Positions 35,652-46,634 of a DNA stretch of 64,000 bases are shown here, in pieces. The first letter of the stretch is position 1. Each line of letters opens with the position of its first letter. Position numbers and translations under genes: made by a program. Origin of the DNA: Volvox africanus (taxonomy: Eukaryota > Chlorophyta > Chlorophyceae > Chlamydomonadales > Volvocaceae); assembly GCA_030268105.1 (NCBI GenBank), contig BSDZ01000003.1:6224501-6288500 (forward strand), in the 5' to 3' direction. The notes beneath the pieces were generated by a model. That model was not told the origin of the DNA. It saw nothing but the letters and a program-made list of their open reading frames with translations, and did no database searches.

Positions 35652-38600
35652 TCAACCTAACAGATCCACATCCTGAAACACGTCCGCGCCCAGGTCCGGC
35701 ACCCAACAGCGGCAATGACATGCATCGCTCGCCTCTAGCCCAAAACCGCCACCGCCGCCGCCGCCACCGCCAACACAGCGTGGCGCATCATTACAACCAC
35801 AGCCAACCGCCACCTCAACCGACAGGGCCGTCGCACCTCCTGCTGCTGCTGCTGCTGCTGCTGTTGCTGCAAGTCCCTCCAATCGGCCCTCCGCAGCGCC
35901 TTCCCCACAGGCGGCCACCGCATCCTCCGCCGGACACCGCACCGCCATCTCGACGAATGCGCCATGCCCCAGTAAGCCCCGAAGGACATCGATACCGGGG
36001 GAGTGGGCCCCCGCCTCGAGAAGCCTCCTTCGCACCAACCATCCACCGTTCATCTTCTCACCCTGCCCAACGGCCACGCGCCGACGCAAACCAGCCGGAT
36101 TCGAATCGTCGATCCTCCTCAATGAAGTGGCAGCTGCGGCAGCCGCTAAGTTGCCACACGGCAGGTGGTCCTGTGGAGGTTGAGATTCAGAAATCGATAC
36201 CGGGTGTCAGAGTTTTAGAATCTTAGAGGTTTTGGAGCAAGCTCGTAATCGTTAGGTTTTGGATCGTTACGGGATCACCGCAGCCGGCAGCGTCAGGCGA
36301 GAGATTGAAAGCCGCACAAAAGACGGCGTACAAACGCCGTACAAAAGCCGTATCGCTACAACTGACGACGTCGTCACCGCTTTTACCAGGTTGTCGCGGC
36401 AAGTAGGTGTATGCTTCGTGACTTGGGTTTTGGCTTTCAGCGGCCCCCGGACGGCACTTGAGACTATAGCGGAGGTTTTTGTCATTTCCCTATCGTTGGT
36501 TGTTCATAGTGTACGGTTGGTGTCTTGACCTTTATTAAGCAACCAACCAACTAATTAAGGCCAATGATCACCTGCATATACGCCCGCCATATAGAAGCCG
36601 CAAACAACCGACTCGCCACGTAGACGTACTGCACTCCGCCCAGGACTGCCGCCGCCTCTAGGTGATGCACCACGTCGGGACCCGCCACCAGCAGCGGAGG
36701 CGGCCCCGCCGGCGTCATCACCTCCTCATCTCTATCCTTGAGGTCCCCCTTCCACAGCTGTTGCTGCTGCTGGTAGTTGTGGTTGTAGTGGTGCGCCGTC
36801 AATGAGCACACTGACCCATGGGCCTCCAGATGCGCGCGCAGCGCAGAACAGCCGCCAGCGTTGCCGCCATCACCACCGTCACAACCTGTTGTGAGGGGTG
36901 ACGACGTTATGTTCAACGGTAGCGTCGCCACGGCCTTGAGTACGGCAGCAACCTGTGTCCCCGTGTCGGAGTCGGCGTTGGCGGCTGCAGGGGGGGTGAC
37001 TTGCAGCGTCGTCGTAAGGTTTGCAGGTCCATGCATGAACTGATCCGCCAGGGCCGCAGCAACGAGGCGCTGGAGGGGGGGGGAGGATGAGGAATGCAGC
37101 GGCGGCGGAAGGGAGGGGAGGGGTGGAACGCAGCATGGGGTATGTACGGCCTATCGCCGGCACCCCGTTTGTGCACCCCTTAGTCATGACACCTTCCAAA
37201 GGGTGTGTTGACGCTGCAGCCTGTCCCGAACACTGCATTGTGGGATCCCAATCCCCTTAGTAAGCCTAAGCAGCTGCACTCCCGCCGTTGCAGCATACCG
37301 CTCCCTAAGACCTGGACGGCGGACTTAAACAGCTGTGGTGAAACATCCAGCCCGGGTTCCTAGGGCTTCGGGACATAACCCGAGTTACGAAATATCTTTA
37401 CGGAAAGATATTTCCGCCCATGAGAAATTTTTCACAGACCTGCGCTAAAAGTTATATTCACGGGGTGCAGGTGCAGCTCTTCGGATAAGGTATTGAATTT
37501 GTAAGCATGTCATGTCATGTCATGTCATGCCGTTGAACGTTCGGACAAGCTTTCACCCCAAACACGTTTGAAGTCTCATCCTCTCATCCTCTCATCCTCT
37601 AACGTTGACCGCAACACACCTGCAGCTCTCCCGCTGTGGATGTGAAGCAACTCGAGAGCAAGGATACCAGCCTGGGGGCCCGTGACGAGGAGGAAACCAA
37701 AGTCATGTGAAAACGTTGCGGAAGAGGGGGAGGAGGGGGAGGAGGGGGAGGAGGGGGAGAAAACCCCTAAACCCTAAAACCCCAAGAGGAGGGGGAGGAG
37801 GGGGTCCAGGATAAACAACGGACACAGGAAACCCTAGGGGTTCAGGAAGAGGAAGAAGGGGAGGTGAACCATGGATTGGTCCAAAGGGCAAGGTGAGAGA
37901 CCCGGGCCAACAGCAAAAATGGATTGCATTATTTACCGAGTAAACAAACGGGTTTAGAAGGTAAGGGAGGTACAGATCAAGCATGAGCAGACCTTAAGCC
38001 TGCATATGGGTGTCAGCATATCGTACAAATTCATTACCCTCCACAGACTTGGAATCGACATGATAAGGAGAATCGACATGTACACCACATAAGCAACAAC
38101 CGTTTACAGACTATTTTAATTCCCGCGACTCTTATCCAGCCCCTCTTCCCCCCCTCCCCCCCAAACACACACACACACCTAATGCAATCCTTCTGTGGCA
38201 GAGGGCAGTCCAGCCGCCCGTGTCGAGACAGCCGCCGAACACACTCCGGGTCCCGCAGGAGGTGCTCCATTAAGTGAGAGGGAATCTCGCGGATGTCGAG
38301 GGCGCAACTGCTGCCACTCAAGGCGGCCAACTGCCAACGGTGGGTACCACCAACCGCCTCCTCCCCTTCGTCCTCGTGTTCCTCGTCTTCGTCATCATGA
38401 CCATTCCCGTCATAACCGCCATAACCGCCATAACCTTTCATACTGTCACCCCCTGCTTTCTCCGCGTCGCTCTCCATGCCGAAAGGGGGCCCGACAAGCA
38501 TGTCGCTGGGGTCTCCGGAAGGTGGCAAGGCTGATGGTTGTGGGGAGCTCTTTCGAGCTGGGACAGTGCGCTCAGATGGGGATGATGGGGCGGATGGGGT

Positions 38601-41600
38601 CGTTTGGCGGGACACCGGCGACGGCGGCAGTAGCTCAGAGGCGGCAGTCACAAGGCAAGCTGCAGCAGACACGATGTAATGAAGAGCATGGCCCAATTCA
38701 TGCAGCCAGGCCTGATGCAAGGGGAGACGGCAAGAGGGGGGGAGAGATGTTCACCGGGTGAGAAAGACATTCCTGCAGAAGAGCTGTACTGTTTTGTACG
38801 GGGCTACGGGCAGCAATGTGAAAACGGGGACATGCGGGGGGAGGTCCGCTGCGAGTAGGGGGGTGAATGGAGCAAAGCAACAAAGAACCCAGTCCAGAGC
38901 AGTAAACGCGGGAGGGGCAGGAACGGGCAAATAAAGAATCTAAATTTAAAGAAGCCTAAAGAACTAGCTGTTGTACATGGCATGTACAGGGCAGTGTCAA
39001 GAGGTCCGGGGTCTACGTTAACTCAAAATGGTGTGGGACTCTCTTGAAAGTGCCACAAGCCCACATAAGAACACAAATGCAAACACACAGCGCCATGTGT
39101 TCTATAACTCTATACAGTTCTAAAGCTCCGTGAAGACACGGCATATACATACCGCACCTTCAAAAAGTACGGGCTGTCCGGGCCCCCGCACTCGGAGTTC
39201 TCGTCCGGCCTGTACGGCAGTCGCACCAGTATGACCGGCAGGTGGTCTTCTCCGAATTCTGTTCCCATGTCAATGCGCTCGTGACCCGTGGGTCCTTCGA
39301 CATGTGTGAACCGACCCATGGTTCCGTGACGCAACAAAGTTGTGAAGGGGTACTCGGTGAGTCTCCCGTGAAGATGAAAATACAGCACACTGGCGGCAGA
39401 GGTGACGACGACGACGGCAGCAAAGAGGGCAGTAGTCACCATCAGTTAGGGTTTCCTCTCTTAGGGTTTCCTCTCGAGGGTTGAGGAACATGAAAAATGT
39501 TCCTCGTAAGATTGCAGAGCATCCCCCCCCGGGTTCCTCCTGGCCCCCTTGCGGCAGCAGCAGCAGCAGCAGCCGTGGATGTGGGGATGGCTTACCCCAC
39601 CGATCCTAAACAAGATTCATTTCAACAGATAAACAGAAATTAGTCATTCCTAGTTCATCAATGTGAGCCAGATAGCCATTGAAAGGACGAGCCGCATGAT
39701 CCGATGATGATACTGGCGCGAACACACACACACACCTTCGCGTAGTCGCCTGTCCACCTTATATTCCACACCGACCATCGCCCTCACCCAAGCTCTCGCT
39801 GTGTACGACAGCACACCACCAAAGCCTTCATCACCGCATCTCCCCCAACACCGCCGCCGCCGTCGTTCTTCTTCTCCTCGATGCCGGACTTTCCCTCCGA
39901 TAGCTGCTGCTGATGCTCGTCCAAAGCAACGGCCGGATCCAGATCCTCCTGGATCCAACCCGCAGCTTCGCCTGGAGCCAACTGCAACGGCCCCTCCAAA
40001 GCCAGACCGAAAAGCTCCCGACATATAGTATCGCTGCCCTGAGTACGGCAGAGGGGAGGAGAAATTAGGCCTTATCTTTGTCTTCTGTTCCGTGAATTCT
40101 TCGACTGAGCCCCCTCCTGGGAGCGATGCTTGTCAGCTCCAAGGTTCCTGAAAGAATTTGCCCAAGTGGGTTTAACTCTATTTGTGTGATGGGGGGAGCG
40201 AGAAATTACACGATGTCGTACATCATGGTGGTCGTATCGTCGAAGAGAGTTTGGAGGACGCGGGCCCTTACCCTGCCGCACCCAATCTCACAAAGTGACG
40301 TACCTAGGGAGAGAGCCGTTTGGTGGAAATTTCGTCTGTGTATGTGTACGTGTCCCGAGGGCCCGCCTCAATGGTCCGTACAGTACGTGTCCCTAACCCG
40401 TACAGACCAACCCTACCCCAACGGGCTAGCCCCAACTCTTTCCTTTTCTCCCCAACCCGCATGGCGCCCTCGAAGACGGGAGTAGTCCCCCCACGCCCCC
40501 AGGAGTCATCCTCCCCCCCGTGGCGACGGGGACGTAAGCACCTGCAACAATCCAGGCGGGGTGAAGTAGTCCGCATAGCCGGAGGACCAGCCGGTGTCAT
40601 ACCGAGAGGCAGCCTGACCCTGGGCAAGGCCCTGCAGGGCGTACGGCAGATTCCACGGATCCAGCGGATCTGCCCCCGGCGGCAGAATGGCTCTGGTGCG
40701 GCCGGTTCCCAACCGCCGAGAATCCCGACGCAGCGCCACAACTTCACTGGGATTATGGGTGTTGGAGGTTGGCCGTTATGCAACGGATTAAAATCTTTAG
40801 TTTGTCTTTATCCTTACTAACGTTTTTAGCAATTTCGTTGTTGGCAAAGCTCGTTGGGTACAACTACAGCAGAGGCCGGGGGAAGGCCGGGGGCTTTGCT
40901 CTTAGAGCAAACCAAGTTTTCCCCCAACGCGAGCGATAGCAATACGGCAGTACGCGTCGTAGTCTTGAACCTTACCTGTCACCGTAGGACATTAGTCCCT
41001 GGCCGAGCTCCCGCAACATCCGTACAATCGCCGCGCGTCCTCCTAATGCACTGCCACCACCGCCACCCGCTGCCGCCGTGCCGCCCCCATGCATGATCAA
41101 ATCCGTCCAGCAGCTGTACCCCGCCGCCGCCGCCATCTGCCGCCTCAACGTGATGAGGGGTTCCAGGACTGCCACCATCGCCTGGACCTGGTCCTCAAGC
41201 GGGGAAGGGGGACAGGAAGTACGATTGATAACCCCTGGTCTCACCAGCGATAATCATAAACAAGGTCTTCCCTTTTCTGGTTGTGTCTCATGCGGCTAAC
41301 GTCAGCCGATGTGCCCTAAAGGGAGGGACTGGGAGGGACAGGGAGGGAGGGACAGGGAGGGAGGGAGGGATGGACAGGGAGGGAGGGACTGGGAGGGACA
41401 GGGAGGGAGGGACAGGGAGGGAGGGAGGGACAGGGAGGGAGGGAGGGACAGGGAGGGAGGGAGGGATGGACAGGGAGGGACAGGGAGGGAGGGAGGGAGG
41501 GAGGGACAGGGAGGGAGGGAGGGACAGGGAGGGAGGGAGGGAGGGACAGGGAGGGACAGGGAGGGAGGGAGGGATGGACAGGGAGGGAGGGACTGGGAGG

Positions 41601-44600
41601 GACAGGGAGGGACAGGGAGGGACAGGGAGGGAGGGAGGGAGGGACAGGGAGGGAGGGACAGGGAGGGAGGGAGGGACAGGGAGGGAGGGAGGGATGGACA
41701 GGGAGGGAGGGACAGGGAGGGAGGGACAGGGAGGGACAGGGAGGGAGGGAGGGAGGGACAGGGAGGGAGGGAGGGACAGGGAGGGAGGGAGGGAGGGACA
41801 GGGAGGGACAGGGAGGGAGGGAGGGAGGGACAGGGAGGGAGGGAGGGACAGGGAGGGAGGGAGGGACAGGGAGGGAGGGAGGGAGGGACAGGGAGGGAGG
41901 GAGGGACAGGGAGGGAGGGAGGGACAGGGAGGGAGGGAGGGAGGGACAGGGAGGGAGGGAGGGAGGGACAGGGAGGGAGGGAGGGAGGGACAGGGAGGGA
42001 CAGGGAGGGAGGGAGGGATGGACAGGGAGGGAGGGACTGGGAGGGACAGGGAGGGACAGGGAGGGACAGGGAGGGAGGGAGGGAGGGACAGGGAGGGAGG
42101 GACAGGGAGGGAGGGAGGGACAGGGAGGGAGGGAGGGAGGGACAGGGAGGGAGGGACAGGGAGGGAGGGAGGGAGGGACAGGGAGGGAGGGAGGGACAGG
42201 GAGGGAGGGAGGGAGGGACAGGGAGGGACAGGGAGGGAGGGAGGGAGGGACAGGGAGGGAGGGAGGGACAGGGAGGGAGGGAGGGAGGGACAGGGAGGGA
42301 CTGGGAGGGACAGGGAGGGACAGGGAGGGACAGGGAGGGAGGGAGGGAGGGACAGGGAGGGAGGGACAGGGAGGGAGGGAGGGACAGGGAGGGAGGGAGG
42401 GATGGACAGGGAGGGAGGGACAGGGAGGGAGGGACAGGGAGGGACAGGGAGGGAGGGAGGGAGGGACAGGGAGGGAGGGAGGGACAGGGAGGGAGGGAGG
42501 GAGGGACAGGGAGGGAGGGAGGGAGGGACAGGGAGGGAGGGAGGGAGGGACAGGGAGGGAGGGACAGGGAGGGACAGGGAGGGAGGGAGGGAGGGACAGG
42601 GAGGGAGGGAGGGACAGGGAGGGAGGGAGGGATGGACAGGGAGGGAGGGACAGGGAGGGACAGGGAGGGAGGGAGGGAGGGACAGGGAGGGAGGGAGGGA
42701 CAGGGAGGGAGGGAAGGGTGGACAGGGAGGGAGGGACAGGGAGGGACAGGGAGGGAGGGAGGGAGGGACAGGGAGGGACAGGGAGGGAGGGAGGGAGGGA
42801 CAGGGAGGGAGGGAGGGACAGGGAGGGAGGGAGGGAGGGACAGGGAGGGAGGGAGGGAGGGACAGGGAGGGAGGGAGGGAGGGACAGGGAGGGAGGGAGG
42901 GAGGGACAGGGAGGGAGGGAGGGAGGGACAGGGAGGGAGGGACAGGGAGGGACTGGGAGGGAGGGAGGGAGGGAGGGACAGGGAGGGACAGGGAGGGACT
43001 GGGAGGGACAGGGAGGGAGGAGATCTACCACTCCGTTCATTAGAGGAGTCTGGAGGCCGCTGTAACGACACGCACCCCCAAATAACCGGAGCCAGTACCC
43101 CCCTTGGGGGGGGGAGGGGAGTGCGATGGGGACCGCATCATGACACGTTTTCACACTGCTGGATGGGTGCTCCGCAACCCTCCCACCCCCCACCCTGCCA
43201 CTACCCCACCTGGCGGAGGGGACCCGAGTGATACACCTGCCAGCGCAAACCCTCGTTCGGGTGAAGCTGTAGCAGCCGCCACATTAATTCCGGTGTTAGA
43301 CTGACGATTGGCAGTAGCTGCTGCTGCCCGCCACTGCGACTGTTACTGCTGACGTCAATGTTCCATCCGCTGCTGCCGCCACCACCCCCACTGATGCTGA
43401 CTTTGCGGTCGGCAGTAGCAGCCGCTAGTTCCAGCGCTTCGTCGGTTGCATCAAACAGGAGCTCGTCCAAGTCCAGGGATGCTGCGACGTCGTAAGAAGA
43501 CAGCGGCAGATGACGGCGGCCAGCATGTTGCGCTGTCGCCGCCGCCGCCGCCGCACCACCACCCTGACCACCACCGCCACCGCTACCGCCAGGTCCATTG
43601 CCACTACAACCATCTTCCGGTCCCGCTTCCGCTTCTGCTCGCGTCGCCAGCGGCGTCACTTCCGCCACCGCTGCCGTCAGCGTCGATCCCTTTCCTCCGG
43701 CTCCGCCAAAGGAGGTGTCCGGGATCTCCCGCCGCTTGGTCCACAGGTCTAGCAACTCCACTGCTGTAACCCACTCAATCCTGCCGCCGCCGCCGCCGCT
43801 GCCATTGGGACTGGTGGCGCTAGCATCTGCTACACCCTCGTCTCCCCCCGTAAGCCAAGGCTGTAGCAGCTCCAGCTGGGCGGGATGTAGCGCCAGGCGA
43901 GGAGCCCAAGGCGGTCGGCCCACAGCCAGGCGTCTGAGGGCCTCCGAGCAGCGTGCAGTGGCAGATTGCAGCTGCTGCAGCCGTACGGAGCGCACAGCGC
44001 TGCCGTCGCCGCTGCGGTAACATCTATCGCCGCCAGTGCCGCCGCCGGACAGATTTCTCGCAACGCTCTGACGATCAGCCGCATCATCATCATCATCGCG
44101 GGACCCGTCCTCACATACTCGTATGCATTCACTGCTCATGACAAGCTTATGTTGGGGGGAGGTGATAGCGGCGGCCGCAGGAGTGGGGGTGGGGGGAAAA
44201 GGGGCCTTCTGAACAGCACAGACATCTGGCTCAGCCTGCTTGCGGTTGTCGTTGTGGGTTGCTACTACCGATGCCGCCGCCGCCGCCGCGGCGGCGGCGG
44301 CCGCGGCGGCGGCGGCTGCTGTCTGCTGCTCCTCCCTATTGCGCCGGAAGAGCGGACGTAAGGCCCGGCAGAGCTGTAGCCACTGCATCAGGCCTGCCGC
44401 CGCCAGTCCCCTATGTTGATGCAGTTCGTGGAGAATCAGCTGCACAAGCGGTTCGTTGGCCCCCGCGGCAACGTGAGCATCACCAAGAGCTAGGTCACAA
44501 CTGCCCTCCTTGACCGGATGGCCACCGCCAACGGTACGACGATGGTCCTGTACGGACATGGCAACTTTCACGGCCGTTTGTGTAGCCATTAATTTTTCGT

Positions 44601-46007
44601 ACACACCGGCGTCACCGTGCAATTTGTCGTAGGCCGCGTCTAGACGCGTGAGCGCAGCGGTGGCGGCGGTGCTCCAGTCGGGGTCCGGATGGAAGTCAAC
44701 GCAGTAGCGGACGGGGCGATGGCTGTTGCGCAGCAGTAGCTCGTGGTCATGGAGCAGCGCAAGCAGCGGCAAACCTGCCAGCAGGAAAGAGCAGTAGCAA
44801 CAGCGGCGTCATTAGCAACGTCCAGGGGCAGGTGCGCACAGTTGCAGCTTCGAGGATTTACCCAGTCTCCCCCGTGCGTATGTGAGTGGTGCGATTACAT
44901 ACCGGTGATTGGTTAGAGATTGCCCACCTACCTGGCCCACATGTGCTCATGCCGTGCTGCAGTTGCATGGCACGGCACAAAACGGAATCGACCCATGGGT
45001 CTAAGTCAGTGGGCCGGTGCCAGCCGGGCATACCCTGCAAATTCCGCAGCAGTATATCATCAGACGTCAACGGTCTGCAGAGCAGCAGCAAGCAGCTTAA
45101 GGCGGGAAGAAATGCCAGGGTCTAAGATATATTCCATGCGTCCACATGGTTGCGCGCCGTGGCATGTCCAGCATGGAACTTCATGATGGACGGGATCCGG
45201 AAATATTTAGATTTTTCTGAAATTGCCTGTACAAGTGTTAGGCCCGCTCCGGGGACCCCCCACAGTTTATTGACCTTTTTATTCGGGTTCCATTCCCGGG
45301 ACAGGTACTGGCTCCAGAACCTTACGACTTGATAGTGTGACACTAAGGGGGCTCATCATAGCTATTCCGGTGATGTAGACGGGCGAAACCCGGTCACTGA
45401 AGGACGAATACCAAATGAACACCCATCTCTACCAGTTAGTGCTCTTCCCCAGCAGGGTATTAATCACGCAGTGTGTCGTGATACAACTGCCTGCCAGACA
45501 ACGGCCTAGCTTATGCGTGTGTGTATTTGGAAATTCCGTGTGTGTATATGTGTGCACAACTGACGTGGCACAGCACGTGCTTACCAGTAGACCGGGCCGG
45601 GCGTAGAGCGAGGTTCTGGTTCCGGTTGCAGACGTGTCAACGGTGCAGTTCTGCAGCGGCTCGGCACGGAGGGGACCGACGTGCCGTCCTGGTGGACCAA
45701 AGCTGTCTCTAACGAGGGGCTTACGCCTCGAAGGGCTTACAATGTCGCGATTGTAGGTTTTGCCGTTGCACACCATGAGGTTGGCCCCTACTCCGTCGCC
45801 TTCAGCGCTGATTTCCGGTACGGCGTTTGTCACAATTGGGCTTGTGGAATCATTTGTTCGAGAACAACATCGGAAATATACTACATTGGACCAAGCTTTA
45901 TAGCTGGACGGCCGCGGCTGAGGCGTGCATTCAACCCGAACATCAAAAACCTTGCCGACTGCTCCGTGCATCTTACAGCCTAAATACAGGCTAAATAACG
46001 ATTGCAT
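35652..46007 (-). CDS. M3 metallopeptidase, mitochondrial intermediate peptidase type
   Basis: Mitochondrial intermediate peptidase removes an octapeptide from imported precursors after the main processing peptidase. The zinc motif HELGHALHYI is encoded at 38702 downwards (HELGH at 38688-38702), and the third ligand is the Glu of ALDIREIPSHLMEHLL. N-terminal segments NLQGMPGWHRP (about 45000), FHPDPDW and DAAYDKLHGDAGVYEKL (about 44640) match the family's first domain. Further exons carry LITLRRQMAAAAGYSCW (about 41150), a segment at about 40640, LFGLALEGP (about 40000), PVILVRLPYRPDE (about 39220), YVYVASRLFAASIW (about 36600) and the C-terminal VRRRLLEAGAHSP (about 36020); the stop is at 35652. 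The N-terminal exon 46007-45585 could be a mitochondrial presequence, but its junction to the next exon does not keep phase in my reading. About 115 low-complexity residues separate HELGH from EIPSH. Several other loops are Ala/Gly-rich. Confidence 0.85.
37761..37784. repeat. Short interstitial telomere-like motif
   Basis: Contains AAACCCCTAAACCCTAAAAC, two to three CCCTAAA-type units, next to GGAGGG repeats within an intron of the M3 peptidase gene. Too short to mark a chromosome end. Confidence 0.6.
41321..43020 (+). repeat. 1.7-kb GGGACAGGGA minisatellite in the M3 peptidase intron
   Basis: An uninterrupted array of GGGA blocks separated by GGGACAGGGA, with occasional GGGACTGGGA and GGATGGACAGGGA variants. 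It lies between the peptidase exon ending near 43212 and the exon starting near 41230. The peptidase is on the minus strand, so its pre-mRNA carries the C-rich strand. Larger blocks recur (for instance 41570-41800 resembles 42010-42240), showing higher-order duplication. All long open frames here are repeat translations. Confidence 0.95.
45155..45362 (+). repeat. Dispersed repeat, copy A
   Basis: From TGGAACTTCATGATGGACGG (45174) to GACACTAAGGGGGCTCATCA (45336-45355) this matches 58810-59052 in the same orientation, with scattered substitutions. Copy A lacks about 55 bases present in the middle of copy B. It lies in the first intron of the M3 peptidase gene as I model it. Probably a non-autonomous transposon remnant. 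Confidence 0.8.
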
Positions 46008-46634
46008 TTACTTGACGAGCATTTACCCAATGGAAACATCTTTTCATCTTATTATCAAAGTTATGCGCCTAAATCGGCATCCGTACTAAGCTCGCAAGAA
46101 ATAAAATTAGCTCGCTATAGCAGATTCTTGGAAGTGATAAGAAAATATCCTACCGCTATAATGTGATTCTCTTCTTCCAACTTCTGACAAGTGGCGACGT
46201 GAAGAGGTTTCCGTGCAATTCCGTTAGCCGTTAACTTTCTGAAATTGAACGCCCCTTTACGGAGCTACCTCATCTCTGGCTCAGGCCACACGTTCTTGCT
46301 ACCCATCAAATTCCCCCAATTAGTCATCGCATCACAGGATACCCAGAGCTGTAAATCAAGTAAGGACACCTAAGAACTGTCAACCGAATAATGATTCGGC
46401 TTTCAACAATCCAAGTATCCAACATACTGAGCTGCGCATCTGCATTCCACTAGTGCGATGAATTTCAACGGATAAACATCATTCATAGATCCAAACCACC
46501 AAACACAAAAGCCCTGCATTGCGCCGCTCTCATATCACGGCTTCCGATGGCCGGCAAATACACTACAGTGGCGCTCACACAGGGGGAACCCGCCCAAAGG
46601 CCGGCCTTCCTCATAAGCCGTGTCGGTGCCTCTC
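46008..46634. other. Spacer between the M3 peptidase and telomere-binding genes
   Basis: About 630 bases between the peptidase start and the stop of the upstream gene, both on the minus strand. It should hold the peptidase promoter. No exon was recognised. Confidence 0.6.

Noticed and set aside
35567..36226. 219-residue plus-strand open frame
   Set aside because: Antisense to the last exon of the M3 peptidase, whose minus-strand reading shows the conserved C-terminal motif.
41283..43231. Very long open frames (up to about 640 residues) on both strands rich in Gly/Arg/Glu/Asp or Pro/Ser/Leu/Cys
   Set aside because: They are translations of the GGGACAGGGA minisatellite, open in several frames at once, and lie in an intron of the M3 peptidase gene.
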